Shown piece after piece: positions 20,852-31,099 of a stretch of DNA of 64,000 nucleotides. Location: the NCBI GenBank assembly GCA_020186115.1, contig WSYJ01000157.1, forward strand, positions 868,001-932,000, in the 5' to 3' direction. This DNA is from Histomonas meleagridis (lineage: Eukaryota; Parabasalia; Tritrichomonadida; Dientamoebidae). Position 1 is the stretch's first letter, and each line of letters begins with the position of its first letter. Both the position numbers and the translations under genes were made by a program. The notes beneath the pieces are model-generated. The model saw only the letters and a program-made list of their open reading frames with translations. It had not been told where the DNA came from and searched no databases.

Positions 20852-21197
20852 TTTATTATCGTTCAAATTCGCTCCTATCGTCACTTATCGTTGTTGCTAT
20901 CGTTTGGTATAAACCATGCAAAAGTCGATCATTGTCACTTTTTGGAATAAAAAAATAAATTTATCTCGTGCTAATCATGATATTATCCTCAGATTTATAT
21001 TAATCATAGATGAAACTATTAATATATATTGTATATAAATAATATCAAGATCATAGGATGATTGCTATATACGATGGGTGGAAATAGCAAGTCGAGTTTG
21101 AACTACTATTATATTAATAATGTCACTTTTCATTTTCTAACTTTTATATATTATGATTACACAGTTATTATTTCTATATGTTCATCCAAAAATTCTC
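20852..21197. other. Intergenic between two transposons, with repeat R2 copy 2
   Basis: 20968-21077 is the second copy of R2. ATCGTTCAAATTC and CTATCGTTTGG near 20860-20910 resemble the ATCGTT cluster at 17060. No gene is supported. 21190-21197 (AAATTCTC) is the left target duplication of the Merlin element. Confidence 0.5.
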
Positions 21198-21467
21198 GGG
21201 GATGCCGAGCGTGGCTTCCCCAATTCAGAGGAAACCTCTCAATTTTTCAATTAATTCAATTTTCAATAAACGATAACTATGAATTTTGAATATATCTGAA
21301 ATTTCTTAATGTTATGACAAGATAAATTGAATGAATTCATTTTTCAATCAACGATACCTATCGTTTTATTCTTGAATCATTTGTATTTTGTTTTAAAATG
21401 TGACTTTATTCATAATAAGCATGATATACACGTTAGCAACATACTAACAATGAAAAAACATTTTTAT
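21198..21467 (+). repeat. Left 270-bp terminal inverted repeat of Merlin
   Basis: Reads as the complement of 23080-23349 without any mismatch I could find. Near-identity indicates recent transposition or gene conversion. Confidence 0.88.
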
Positions 21468-21577
21468 ACATGAAATATATGATATGCACACATGAAATAT
21501 ATGATATGCACACATGAAATATATGATGTGCACACATGAAATATATGATATGCACACATGAAATATATGATGTGCAC
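21468..21577 (+). repeat. 22-bp tandem repeat, five copies (left end of Merlin)
   Basis: Five units of ACATGAAATATATGATRTGC plus AC (positions 21468, 21490, 21512, 21534, 21556), differing only at one A/G site, then a partial unit. The right end has only three units (23014-23079). Confidence 0.9.
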
Positions 21578-21681
21578 ACATGAAATAATCAACATCTTAA
21601 ATATTAATATCAAATCCATATCATTACAATTATTTATCATTAAAATGATATTTAATTATGTTATTTTTGATGATATAAATT

Positions 21682-22548
21682 TCATATGGAAGTAAGTAAA
21701 TCACTTTTGTGATTATAGCGGTAGCAAAATTCATTAATGTAATCTTCTAAATAAATACGATCTTTGTACTTATGAATTCTTTTCCATTGCTTTACAGCAC
21801 TCCACATTGATTCAATCCTTTAAGTATGAACTTTGGTAATTGGATCAACAAAATTCTTACTATGATTTACAGTGAAATGGAAATATTTTTTTCTTTGTAA
21901 ATCAATATAACCTCCCCATTGATCAGAAATCACTGTCGAGCCTACGTTTACCCATTGTCCTATACATCTTTCTAGATTTTGTATATCTCTTTCAGGAACA
22001 ATGGTAAAGTAGCATTTACCTCCTTTAATAGCTTCGCATGCTCCAAAAACCCATATTGGCGAGACTTTCCTCCCTTTGTTATCTTTTCTTTTGGTGAAAA
22101 GAGATTCATCAACTTGAACAATTGAGCCAAGGGGGAAATTACTCATTTCATAAATGATTTTTAGTACTGCTTGTTCTCTGAACTTCTGATAATAATGCGA
22201 ACATGCATCATCACTAATCCCTATTATTATTGATGCAGCTATATGAATTGGATAATCCATACAGAAGCATGCATAAACAAGGTAGAACTCACTGTCATTA
22301 ATTTTTCCATTGTTTCTGGGGAGAGGATGCCAAATAGAAAGATGACAATCGCATTTTCGATTCCGACATCGGTAGAATATTTCATGTGGATAAAATGTCA
22401 TAAAACTGTTACATTTTGGGCACATTCTGAGCATATTTGAATTTTGAACAATACCATAGTGAATGGCGATTTCAATAGCAGGGACATTGTTGTGAATAAG
22501 TCGCAATATTTCGTTGAAGTCCAAGCTTCCGATATAAATATTCATCAT
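21682..22548 (-). pseudogene. Merlin transposase (ISXO2-like) with one in-frame stop
   Basis: From ATG 22548 the frame encodes a zinc-ribbon (CPKC...CRNRKC, about residues 43-65) and the ISXO2/IS1595 DDE domain. The first Asp is in VQVDESLF and the second in VISDQWGGY; VNHSKNFVDP follows and then the third acidic residue in RIESMW. A TAA at 21820-21822 sits between HT and RIESMW, exactly where the family has Gln/Asn, and the frame then continues to the natural TGA at 21682-21684. Without that stop the protein would have about 288 residues, normal for Merlin. So this copy lacks the catalytic Glu unless the stop is read through. Confidence 0.9.
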
Positions 22549-23013
22549 TGATAAAATGATATTGAACTATATACGTTAAACGCAAAATTAAGTATCTAAC
22601 AATTTCTTTCAATATTTCTACTTTAAATGCGAAAAGAGACGTTAACATACAAATATTTGCAAATGCATGACGTTTAGACACAATTTTTGAGATAATTATA
22701 TAGTTTCAGAAATTCAACAGATAAATCGATTTTGATACATAGTTTATTCTTTCAAGTTGAAAACATAGTAAATATATCATATTCTACTAATAGATTAGAA
22801 TATATCAAAATCGGAGTATGTTATTTATCCTATAGCTACAAAACATAAATTCGAAATAGAAAATTATATGTGACGGTTACTCACAAATAATTGAATGATC
22901 TTGATTGAAAAATTCAATTCGAATTCAATATATTCAATGATTGATATCACATTTTAATTATGTTTTTATTCCATCATATTATCTGTATGATTATGATATT
23001 TCATTGTTAATAT

Positions 23014-23079
23014 GTGCATATCATATATTTTATGTGTGCACATCATATATTTCATGTGTGCATATCATATATTTCATGT
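23014..23079 (-). repeat. 22-bp tandem repeat, three copies (right end of Merlin)
   Basis: Complementary to the left array, units at 23014, 23036 and 23058. Copy number differs from the left end (three against five) although the outer 270 bp are the same. Confidence 0.9.
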
Positions 23080-23349
23080 ATAAAAATGTTTTTTCATTGT
23101 TAGTATGTTGCTAACGTGTATATCATGCTTATTATGAATAAAGTCACATTTTAAAACAAAATACAAATGATTCAAGAATAAAACGATAGGTATCGTTGAT
23201 TGAAAAATGAATTCATTCAATTTATCTTGTCATAACATTAAGAAATTTCAGATATATTCAAAATTCATAGTTATCGTTTATTGAAAATTGAATTAATTGA
23301 AAAATTGAGAGGTTTCCTCTGAATTGGGGAAGCCACGCTCGGCATCCCC
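23080..23349 (-). repeat. Right 270-bp terminal inverted repeat of Merlin
   Basis: Partner of 21198-21467; followed directly by AAATTCTC. Confidence 0.88.
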
Positions 23350-23691
23350 AAATTCTCTTTGTACACTTAATTTTGTGTTTTCTCGAGGAATTGCTTTTGC
23401 AAAACCGATTTTCAAAGAATCCAGCAAGCCATCCTTTGGTTACTTCTTTGTAAAATTTTGTGCTAATGTACGATAGTAATTTCTGTTTTGTAAGAAATTC
23501 ATTTTTTTAGGCCATTTTATTATTAAATTGTTTATGATTTATTTTGTGGTAATATTATTAAAATTTTCGTCATAGTTATAATGTCGGCGATGTAAAAATA
23601 ACCGTTTAGTTAAAAAATTGAATGCAAACAACCGTCTAATCAACAAATTGAATGCAGGGTTAACCCCTCAATCAGATCTAATTTGTTTCCA
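23350..23691. other. Upstream region of the BspA-like gene
   Basis: 342 bp between the Merlin element and the ATG. CAACCGTCTAATCAACAAATTG at about 23629 echoes AACCGTTTAGTTAAAAAATTG at about 23601, a tandem pair of AACCGT Myb-like sites. TCAGATCTAATTTG lies just before the ATG and could be the initiator. No ORF. Confidence 0.45.
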
Positions 23692-26600
23692 ATGCTTCTG
23701 TTCTTACTGGTTGGAATAAATTCTTTAAGCCAAGACGCAGCAGTTAATTTTAATGAAAAATGTTATTCTATTAGTAAAAGCAAAACAATTAGTAGAGTAG
23801 ATTTTGATAATGCTGGATATAATTGCATTACCATGGAACAAGATATTCAAGAAATTAAGTCTGATGCATTTTATGAGTGGCAGTCTCTTACCTCTTTTTA
23901 TATAGAAGGTTCAATTACATCAATTGGAAACAATGCATTTTATGGGTGTTCTTCTTTAGAGAAGCTTACAATACCCGACTCGGTTACATCAATTGGTGAA
24001 TATGTATTTTGTAAGTGTTCCTCATTAAAGAGCATCACAATTCCAAAATCAATCACTGTAATTCCCAATTCAGCATTTTATGAAAGTGGCTTAACAAGTG
24101 TTGAGATCTTGGGTCCCATAACAACAATTGGTGATTATGCATTTTCAGGTACGAGTTTAAAAAATTTTGAAATTCCAAGAGCAGTAACTACAATTGGAAT
24201 TTCAGCATTTTCATCATGTCTAATTGATGTCATTACTCTGCCATATGGGATTAAAACACTTGAAAATTATACATTTCAAAGATGTTATAATTTGGAAAAT
24301 GTAACAATTCCAAATTCAGTCGTAACTATTGGGGACTCAGTCTTTGAACACTGTCTTTATTTACGAAATCTTGAGTTTAGTGAATCAATAATTTCCATTG
24401 GTGCATCTGCATTTCTCGATTGTAAATCATTATTTGAAATTACACTTCCAAACACAGTTAAATCGATTGGCCCTAATGTGTTTCGTAATTGTCAATACTT
24501 AAATAGTATTACATTTGGTAATTCACTTAATTCTATTTCTGAATCAGCTTTTGCAGATTGTATTCGATTAAAGATAGTTAATATTACTGAACCAATTACA
24601 ACAATTTGTCGTGAAGCATTTTATGGCTGTAGTAAAATCACAAAAATTATAATTGGTAAAACAGTTTCAGAAATCCAAGAAAAAGTATTTGAAGGCTGTG
24701 TTAAATTACAATCGATTATAGTCTCTGAAGAAAACAAATATTTCCGAAAGGTAGAAAATGGAGTTATTCTTTATGATTATAACTTTAAAGAATTAATTCA
24801 ATTTCCACCAGCACGAGTTGGGACAGTATCAATAGCAGATACCACAGAAACAATTAAAAGTTATGCATTTTATAATGCTAAAATAAAATATTTAACTCTT
24901 TCAAATTCACTTATTACAATTGAACCTTATGCATTTAGTCATTGTTCTAATTTATATTCAGTTACATTCGGTAATTCGATTGAAACAATTGGTAAAAATG
25001 CATTTGAATATTGCGATTCATTAAAAAGTATTAAAATACCAGAAACAGTTAAAACAATTGGTGAATATGTATTTCGATATTGTTTCTCATTAAAAACTAT
25101 TGATGTTGCACAAACAAATAAATATTATGCTAATTATGTTGGCGATGGAGTTCTTTATGATTATGAAATTAATAAAATTATTTGTTTCCCAATAGCTAAA
25201 GGAACTTCTTATAATGTTCCTAATCCAGTTACAATAATTGATAATTATGCATTTTCTTGTTGTAGTAAATCAAAGACTATTTATTTCAGTAATTCAATTA
25301 AACAATTTGGAGAATATTCATTTTATAATTGTACTGTTTTAAGTTATGTTACAATTCCTTCTTCAATAACAGTAATTCCTGTTTTTGCATTTGGTAGTTG
25401 TAAAAGAATAAAAACATTAACAATTTCTAACTCAGTTAAAATAATTTCTGAATGTGCATTTCCTGATTGTACATTTTTGACTAAATTAATAATTCCAAAT
25501 TCTGTTGAAGTAATTGGTGATAGTGCATTTCGTAATTGTCATAATATTAAAGATTTAATTATTGGTGATTCAGTTACAACAATTGGAAATTATTCATTTT
25601 GTAATTGTTATAATTTAAATAATGTAACAATTGGTAATTCAGTTATTGAAATTGGAAACTCTGCATTTGAATATTGTTCAAGTTTAAAGAATATTAAAAT
25701 TCCTGATAATGTTAAAGAAATTAAATCTTCTGTGTTTTATGACTGTTATAAATTAGAAACTATCACAATGAGTGATTTAGTAGAAACGATTGGCGTTTCT
25801 TCATTTTGTTCATCTAAAATTACTGAAATAAAATTATCAAATAATCTTAAGACAATTAAAGCTTCAGCATTTTCTAATTGTACATATTTGAAGACTATTA
25901 TAATACCTGATAATGTTATATCAATTGGAAATAATGCATTTAGTTCATGTAAATATTTAACTAAAATTACAATTGGTAATTCAGTCACAACAATTGGTAT
26001 TTCTGCATTTAGTGAATGTAAGAATTTAAATAATGTTGTAATTAGTGATTCTGTTAAAACAATTGGAAATTCTGCATTTCTAAAATGTGATAAATTACAA
26101 AGTATTACTTTCGGTAATTCACTTATTGAACTTGGTAATAATACATTTGAAAATTGCGTTGAATTAGATAATGTTAATTTACCAAATACTATAACTACAA
26201 TTGGTTATCGAACATTTTACTCATGTATTTCATTAACTAAAATTACAATTCCTGAATCAATTACATTAATTCTTAATCAAGCATTTAATTTATGTTATAA
26301 TTTAACAACTATAACATTACCAAAATCATTAATAACAATTAGTGCATTATCATTTGGTCAAACAGGATTAAGAACAATATTAATTCCAGAATCAGTTGAA
26401 TTAATCGGTAATGAAGTATTTTCAGGTTGTACTAATTTATTATCTATTAATGTATCACCAAATAATACACATTATAAGAATTATAATGATGATGGAGTTC
26501 TTTATGATTTAAATCTTAAAGAAATTATTTGTTATCCACCAGCTAAAACAGGTTCATATATAGTACCAGATACAATTGAAACAATTAAAAACTTAGCATT

Positions 26601-28335
26601 TTATAAAACTAAATTAACAAGTATTACAATTGGTAATTCAGTAACAACTATTGGTAATTCAGCATTTCAAAATAGTGTTTCATTAATAAATGTTATAATG
26701 AGCAATTCAGTTAAAACAATTGGAATTTGTGCATTTTATAAATGTACTTCATTACAAAACATTATAATTCCTGATTTAGTTACATCTATTGAAATAGGTA
26801 CATTTTATGATTGTGGAAAATTAACTAAAGTTGAATTTGGTAAATCAATTGCAACAATAGGAATGATTGCATTCTATAATTGTATTTCATTAAATAACAT
26901 TATAATTCCTGATTCAGTCACAGTTATTGAAGACGGAGCATTTTATGCTTGTATCGCATTAACTAATATTAAATTAAGTGAATCAATTAAATCAATAGGA
27001 GAGCAAACGTTTGTTTATTGTATTTCATTAAGAAGTATTACAATACCAAATTCCCTTACAGAGATTAAATATGAAACATTTCGTTATTGTAAATCATTAG
27101 AAAGTATTACATTTGGTAATTCAACACTATCAATTGGTGATTATGCATTTTGTCAATGTGATTCATTAGAAAATATTACATTACCAAATTCACTTAAATC
27201 ATTAGGTTCATTTGCATTTTATGATTGCGATTCATTGAAAAGTATTACAATACCAAATTCGATTGAACAATTTGGTACATTATCATTTTATAATTGTAAT
27301 AATTTACGAGATTTTGATGGAAGTTATTTCACAGTAATTACTGAATATACATTTGATAGAATTGAAATACAAAGTTATCAATGTAGTTATGTTCATTTAG
27401 GAGAATGTGTTAAAGAAATTGGATATAAAGCATTTTGTAATTGGTATTATTTAGAGGAAGTAACAATACCAAAAGGAATCACAAAGATTGGAAATAATTC
27501 ATTTGCTTATTGTTCAAACTTAAAATCATTTGATTTCCCAGAATCAGTCACATTTATCAATAGTTCAGCATTCCGAAATTGCGTTTCATTAAGATACATT
27601 AACTTTAATAATGTCGAAACAATTAGTGATAATGCATTTTATTATTGTAAAAAATTGCAAAGTATTAAATTTGGTGATTCACTTAAGACAATTGGAGAAT
27701 ATGGATTCTATTTATGTAATTCATTAAATATTATTACATTTGGTAGCTCTCTTGAAGTCATTGGAGATTTTGCTTTCGCTTATTCAGGAATTAAAGAATT
27801 AACAGTACCTAAATCAGTAAAAACAATTGGAAACTCCGCATTTCTTGCATCGGATTTAGAAAAGTTAATAATTTATGATACAATACAATATATTTATGAA
27901 TACGCATTTAAGTTATGTTCTTCATTAACTTATATATTCTTTAATGGTACTTATCCTCCTAAATGTGATGATGATGTATTCCTTTATGTGCCAGCTGATT
28001 ATATTATTGTTCCTGATGATTTCGTTGGTGATTATATAAGTAATCGAAAAGTAAGAAGAATAAGTGAAAAAGATACCACAATTGGAGTTGGTACAATATT
28101 TGGTATTGTTGCTGCTTGTATAATTGTAGTTATAGTGGGCGTCGTAGTCACTGTGGTCTACATCAAGAGAAGAAGAAATTATAAGAACAACGAAGCATAC
28201 GAAGGATTGGATAGTTCTGTCGAGCTAAGAAATGATGCATACGCAAACGTGGAGTACAGATACACACAGCCTTATCAAGCATACCAAACATACGTATCTC
28301 AGGCAGAACAACAAAATCCTTATCAGGAATACTGA
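23692..28335 (+). CDS. BspA-like TpLRR surface protein, single-pass membrane
   Basis: 1547 residues from ATG 23692; the TTG three codons earlier is not used in this lineage. An N-terminal signal peptide (about residues 1-16, hydrophobic LLFLLVGI) leads into roughly 60 leucine-rich repeats of the 23-residue Treponema/BspA type, each like IPxSVxxIGxxAFxxCxxL. Conserved Ala-Phe and Cys positions are regular throughout. Three irregular inserts carry the motif NGVILYD / DGVLYD. Near the C terminus is a transmembrane helix (GTIFGIVAACIIVVIVGVV), a stop-transfer KRRR and a cytoplasmic tail of about 60 residues rich in Tyr with NPYQEY, a possible endocytic or adaptor signal. Family members are trichomonad surface proteins proposed to mediate adhesion and protein binding. 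Confidence 0.93.
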   Translation: MLLFLLVGINSLSQDAAVNFNEKCYSISKSKTISRVDFDNAGYNCITMEQDIQEIKSDAFYEWQSLTSFYIEGSITSIGNNAFYGCSSLEKLTIPDSVTSIGEYVFCKCSSLKSITIPKSITVIPNSAFYESGLTSVEILGPITTIGDYAFSGTSLKNFEIPRAVTTIGISAFSSCLIDVITLPYGIKTLENYTFQRCYNLENVTIPNSVVTIGDSVFEHCLYLRNLEFSESIISIGASAFLDCKSLFEITLPNTVKSIGPNVFRNCQYLNSITFGNSLNSISESAFADCIRLKIVNITEPITTICREAFYGCSKITKIIIGKTVSEIQEKVFEGCVKLQSIIVSEENKYFRKVENGVILYDYNFKELIQFPPARVGTVSIADTTETIKSYAFYNAKIKYLTLSNSLITIEPYAFSHCSNLYSVTFGNSIETIGKNAFEYCDSLKSIKIPETVKTIGEYVFRYCFSLKTIDVAQTNKYYANYVGDGVLYDYEINKIICFPIAKGTSYNVPNPVTIIDNYAFSCCSKSKTIYFSNSIKQFGEYSFYNCTVLSYVTIPSSITVIPVFAFGSCKRIKTLTISNSVKIISECAFPDCTFLTKLIIPNSVEVIGDSAFRNCHNIKDLIIGDSVTTIGNYSFCNCYNLNNVTIGNSVIEIGNSAFEYCSSLKNIKIPDNVKEIKSSVFYDCYKLETITMSDLVETIGVSSFCSSKITEIKLSNNLKTIKASAFSNCTYLKTIIIPDNVISIGNNAFSSCKYLTKITIGNSVTTIGISAFSECKNLNNVVISDSVKTIGNSAFLKCDKLQSITFGNSLIELGNNTFENCVELDNVNLPNTITTIGYRTFYSCISLTKITIPESITLILNQAFNLCYNLTTITLPKSLITISALSFGQTGLRTILIPESVELIGNEVFSGCTNLLSINVSPNNTHYKNYNDDGVLYDLNLKEIICYPPAKTGSYIVPDTIETIKNLAFYKTKLTSITIGNSVTTIGNSAFQNSVSLINVIMSNSVKTIGICAFYKCTSLQNIIIPDLVTSIEIGTFYDCGKLTKVEFGKSIATIGMIAFYNCISLNNIIIPDSVTVIEDGAFYACIALTNIKLSESIKSIGEQTFVYCISLRSITIPNSLTEIKYETFRYCKSLESITFGNSTLSIGDYAFCQCDSLENITLPNSLKSLGSFAFYDCDSLKSITIPNSIEQFGTLSFYNCNNLRDFDGSYFTVITEYTFDRIEIQSYQCSYVHLGECVKEIGYKAFCNWYYLEEVTIPKGITKIGNNSFAYCSNLKSFDFPESVTFINSSAFRNCVSLRYINFNNVETISDNAFYYCKKLQSIKFGDSLKTIGEYGFYLCNSLNIITFGSSLEVIGDFAFAYSGIKELTVPKSVKTIGNSAFLASDLEKLIIYDTIQYIYEYAFKLCSSLTYIFFNGTYPPKCDDDVFLYVPADYIIVPDDFVGDYISNRKVRRISEKDTTIGVGTIFGIVAACIIVVIVGVVVTVVYIKRRRNYKNNEAYEGLDSSVELRNDAYANVEYRYTQPYQAYQTYVSQAEQQNPYQEY

Positions 28336-28940
28336 TAAATAAAAAATGCTTTTTTAGTCATATTAAATGTGGTTGGACAAAATATCTTTCGATAACTTAA
28401 AGATATATTTTGAGGGTTCACAACTTGTTTAAGGTTTAGAGTCAGTGACCGAAATCATAAACCCAAAATAAAAAAAAAATAAAACAAAATCAATCGGTTA
28501 AACAAAAATTAAATTATTTCATATTAATTTTGTTGATAAATACAGAGGTAATTCAATAGTTTTTCATTGGAAATCAAAATATATAAACAACTTCGGGTGT
28601 TAAATTTAAATATAAATTTTTAGGCAACTGCCAGCATACAAACTTACTACAGAATATCAAATATGTCTTCATGTTGTTCCAGTTGACAAAGCAGAAATTG
28701 TCCACTTTTTTTGCCAAAATTTTTGATCGTCTTGTTTAATAGATGAATTACAACAAATATATTTCATAAATATTATTTTAGGATAAATGATTTTAGACAC
28801 TGGCTTCATTTGTCTATCTTAATTTTTTTTTCTTTCTCCTTTTATAATTTTATTCATGTTTTTTCAAATATATTTTTTTTTTAACATTCGGTATTTATTA
28901 AAGTTAAAATAAGATAAATTATATCTAATAATAATAAGTT
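28336..28940. other. Intergenic, AT-rich
   Basis: Mostly low-complexity. A short less AT-rich stretch at about 28623-28725 could encode KLTTEYQICLHVV and VDKAEIVHFF but has no start codon and no family I recognise. Otherwise nothing is seen. Confidence 0.35.
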
Positions 28941-29180
28941 GAAGACCTGAAAAAGCATCCATTCTTCGCAAGCATTGATTGGAATGATTTATTACTGAAG
29001 AAAATACCAATGCAATGGAAGCCAAAACTAAGCGATGTGACAGACACTTCGCAGTTCGAGAAGGAATTCACAAGCGAATGTCCAATGATATCTTATGAAG
29101 ATCAGGAGTTGATAAGTGCTGAAACACAAGATATGTTCACGGAGTTCGAAATGGAAAACACATATGTTATAGTTGAATAA
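28941..29180 (+). pseudogene. Orphan C-terminal tail of an AGC protein kinase
   Basis: 79 codons ending at TAA 29178-29180 with no start codon; a stop lies two codons upstream. The sequence begins EDLKKHPFFASIDW, the end of an AGC kinase domain (HPFF.xIDW). It continues with the AGC tail: KIPMQWKPK, then DTSQFEKEFT (the DxSxFDxEF motif), and a hydrophobic motif MFTEFEM near the end. The kinase catalytic core is absent, so it is a fragment. The phosphorylated Ser/Thr of the hydrophobic motif (FxxF[ST]Y) is Glu here, as in PKN-type kinases. Confidence 0.85.
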
Positions 29181-29203
29181 AGTTAAAATTATATAAATCT
29201 ATT

Positions 29204-30853
29204 TTAATTAATATGGGTTTTACTATTAATTTGGGCAAATTCAGGCGATTTATCATAAATTTTATTGTTTGCTTGTTTCTTTCTTCTAACGACAACGACA
29301 GCAACAGCAATTACCACTACAGCAATAGGAACAGCTATCACCACAGCAGTAGTGTTCGTATTACCTTTATTGGCGTCATTTCCATTTGCATTTGACTTTA
29401 ATTCCTCATTTTTTGCTTTTGCTTCTTCTAATATTTGGTTAAATTCTTCTTCTGTTTTAGCACTTTCTAATTTTCCAATGTATTCTTGTTGTGAATCACC
29501 CAAAAATTCCAATTTTTCAATTTCTTCTTTTGTTAATTCTTTTTTATTTGCTTTCAATTCTTCATTTTGTAATTGTGCATTTTCAACAATTTTTTTAATT
29601 GATTCGATATCTAATGCCTTATCAATTTCTTCTTGATAATTTTTAATTTTATCACTTTCAAGAAAACTGAATTCACTAATTTTATTCTTTGATAAAGTTT
29701 TTTGCGTTTTTTCATTTTCATCTGATTCATTTTGAGCTTTTATAACAATTTCATCTAATTCATTTGGTGAGATTGCATTTGAAATTTGTGTTTCGTAATT
29801 TGCTTTAATTTCTTCTTCTAAAAACTTTAACACATTAATTTTGCTTAATGCATCGTCTTTAAAGGTTTTATCATAATCAGAAAATGCCTTTTTTCCAATT
29901 AATTGAACTGTTCCAATTTATCTTTGGAATTTTCATATGTCAGTTTCTTTACATTACAAAATGCATTGGCAACAATAGTCAAAACGCCTCCTTCAATCTT
30001 AAGATCATTAATATCATTAAAGAAATTCTTCCATGGAACGAGTGTTTCGTTTTCAAAATCGCGCATTGGTCCATTTCCTTTAATCGTAAGAAGCCCATTT
30101 TTCAATGTCCACCGAAGATTTGATCCAATTAAACCAGAGTCTGTTGCTTCTTTTTGATAATATAGTGGCTTATCTTCAGGGTCTTGCCATGGATATGCTT
30201 TATATTGATAATCAACATCAGTCATTGGAAAACCATATTCCAATTCACCATTAATATAACGGTAATTTGACCGATGATAATTACCATTAATTCCCTTTAA
30301 GAATAATCCTTCTTTACCCCTCAGTCCCAAATAATATAATTTTTCTTCTAAAAACTTTCCCGCGCCTTCTTTTGATACTATAAATCCTTCATCAAACTTA
30401 AATTCATTAACATCAAACAAACATTCCCAGAACAAATGATCATATTCAACAGAGTTTGGATTATCTTTTTTGTTATAATACCATTTTCATTAACATTAAC
30501 ATTCCAACTTGTTTCAGTAAGATTTTTTGGATATATACATGTAAAGTGATCTTTGATATGTACTTTAACATTTACATCAATTTTCTCTTTGGGATATATA
30601 AGTTACTGGTTTTGCACCTTTAAGTTTAGGTGCCATATGTAAAGAAGGAGAATTATTAAAAATTTTATAGTCAGCAAGTGTTTTTTGATTACCTTGTTCC
30701 CTTCCATCAAAAACAAGTCTGTTTAGTTCCGTTGGTATTCCTTGAGAAAATGCTATTCGATTTTTTATTTCTTCGAATAATTAAAAAGGTAAAGCTAATA
30801 TCACTTAGCATGAAAATTAACGTGAATTGAGTTTGCTTGTTAATATCCATCAT
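29204..30853 (-). pseudogene. Frameshifted gene: ubiquitin-like domain + BspA-type LRR + transmembrane tail
   Basis: Reading the minus strand from a double ATG at 30848-30853: the segment 30777-30605 encodes a ubiquitin-like fold (FEEIKNRIAFSQGIPTELN, RLVFDGRE, TLADYKIFNN, LHMAPKLKGAKP), closely following ubiquitin residues ~24-76 with KLKGA in place of RLRGG. Further frames give PKEKIDVNVKVHIKDHF and SWNVNVNENG, then 30483-29899 a BspA-like part with TLTIKGNGPMRDFENETL-type motif (here LLTIKGNGPM) and ANAFCNVKKL. After a shift near 29900 comes IGKKAFSDYDKTFK, a Glu/Lys-rich helical stalk, a transmembrane helix (VVIAVPIAVVVIAVAVVVV) and a basic tail. At least four frame changes (about 30780, 30600, 30483, 29900) are needed, so it is a pseudogene unless the assembly has errors. 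Confidence 0.7.
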
Positions 30854-31050
30854 TTTTAGTCTCTGTTGAGGCTTAATTTAGGATTAAGAGCCAAAATTTT
30901 GTGAGCTTAGTGACTTACTATAGATAATGCTATTTTTAATAGATCATAATAGACATAGGAGAAATTAGATCATTACAAATTATTCGTTTATTTTCATTGT
31001 AATCAATCATATTTAATTCAATCTTTTGAATTTTGATAAAATTTTAAAAT

Positions 31051-31089
31051 GCCACTTTTTGACGAATGCTAAAAAGAATTAACGGTTTT
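31051..31089 (+). promoter_or_regulatory. Start-proximal motifs of the Rictor gene
   Basis: GCCACTTTT at 31051-31059 and TTAACGGTTTT at 31079-31089, the latter ending 10 bases before the ATG. Both motifs recur before unrelated genes in this window. Confidence 0.45.
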
Positions 31090-31099
31090 CGACAAAAAA

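Larger units (their letters stand above)
21198..23349 (-). mobile_element. Merlin (IS1016/ISXO2-like) DNA transposon
   Basis: A 2152-bp element bounded by GGGGATGCCGAGCGTGGC and its complement, with the 8-bp target duplication AAATTCTC on both sides (21190-21197 and 23350-23357). The outer 270 bp of each end appear identical as inverted repeats, and inside each lies a 22-bp tandem repeat. The minus-strand gene is an ISXO2/IS1595-type transposase with one nonsense codon. Merlin elements are known for IS1016-like transposases and 8-9 bp duplications, so the match is complete. Confidence 0.93.

Noticed and set aside
21062-21289. ORF across the left Merlin end
   Set aside because: It crosses the transposon boundary and has no homology.
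21468-21577. CRISPR-like array
   Set aside because: 22-bp units with no spacers, located inside a transposon end.
28623-28725. Possible second gene fragment before the AGC-kinase tail
   Set aside because: No start, about 34 codons only, and no recognisable family; mentioned only in the intergenic entry.
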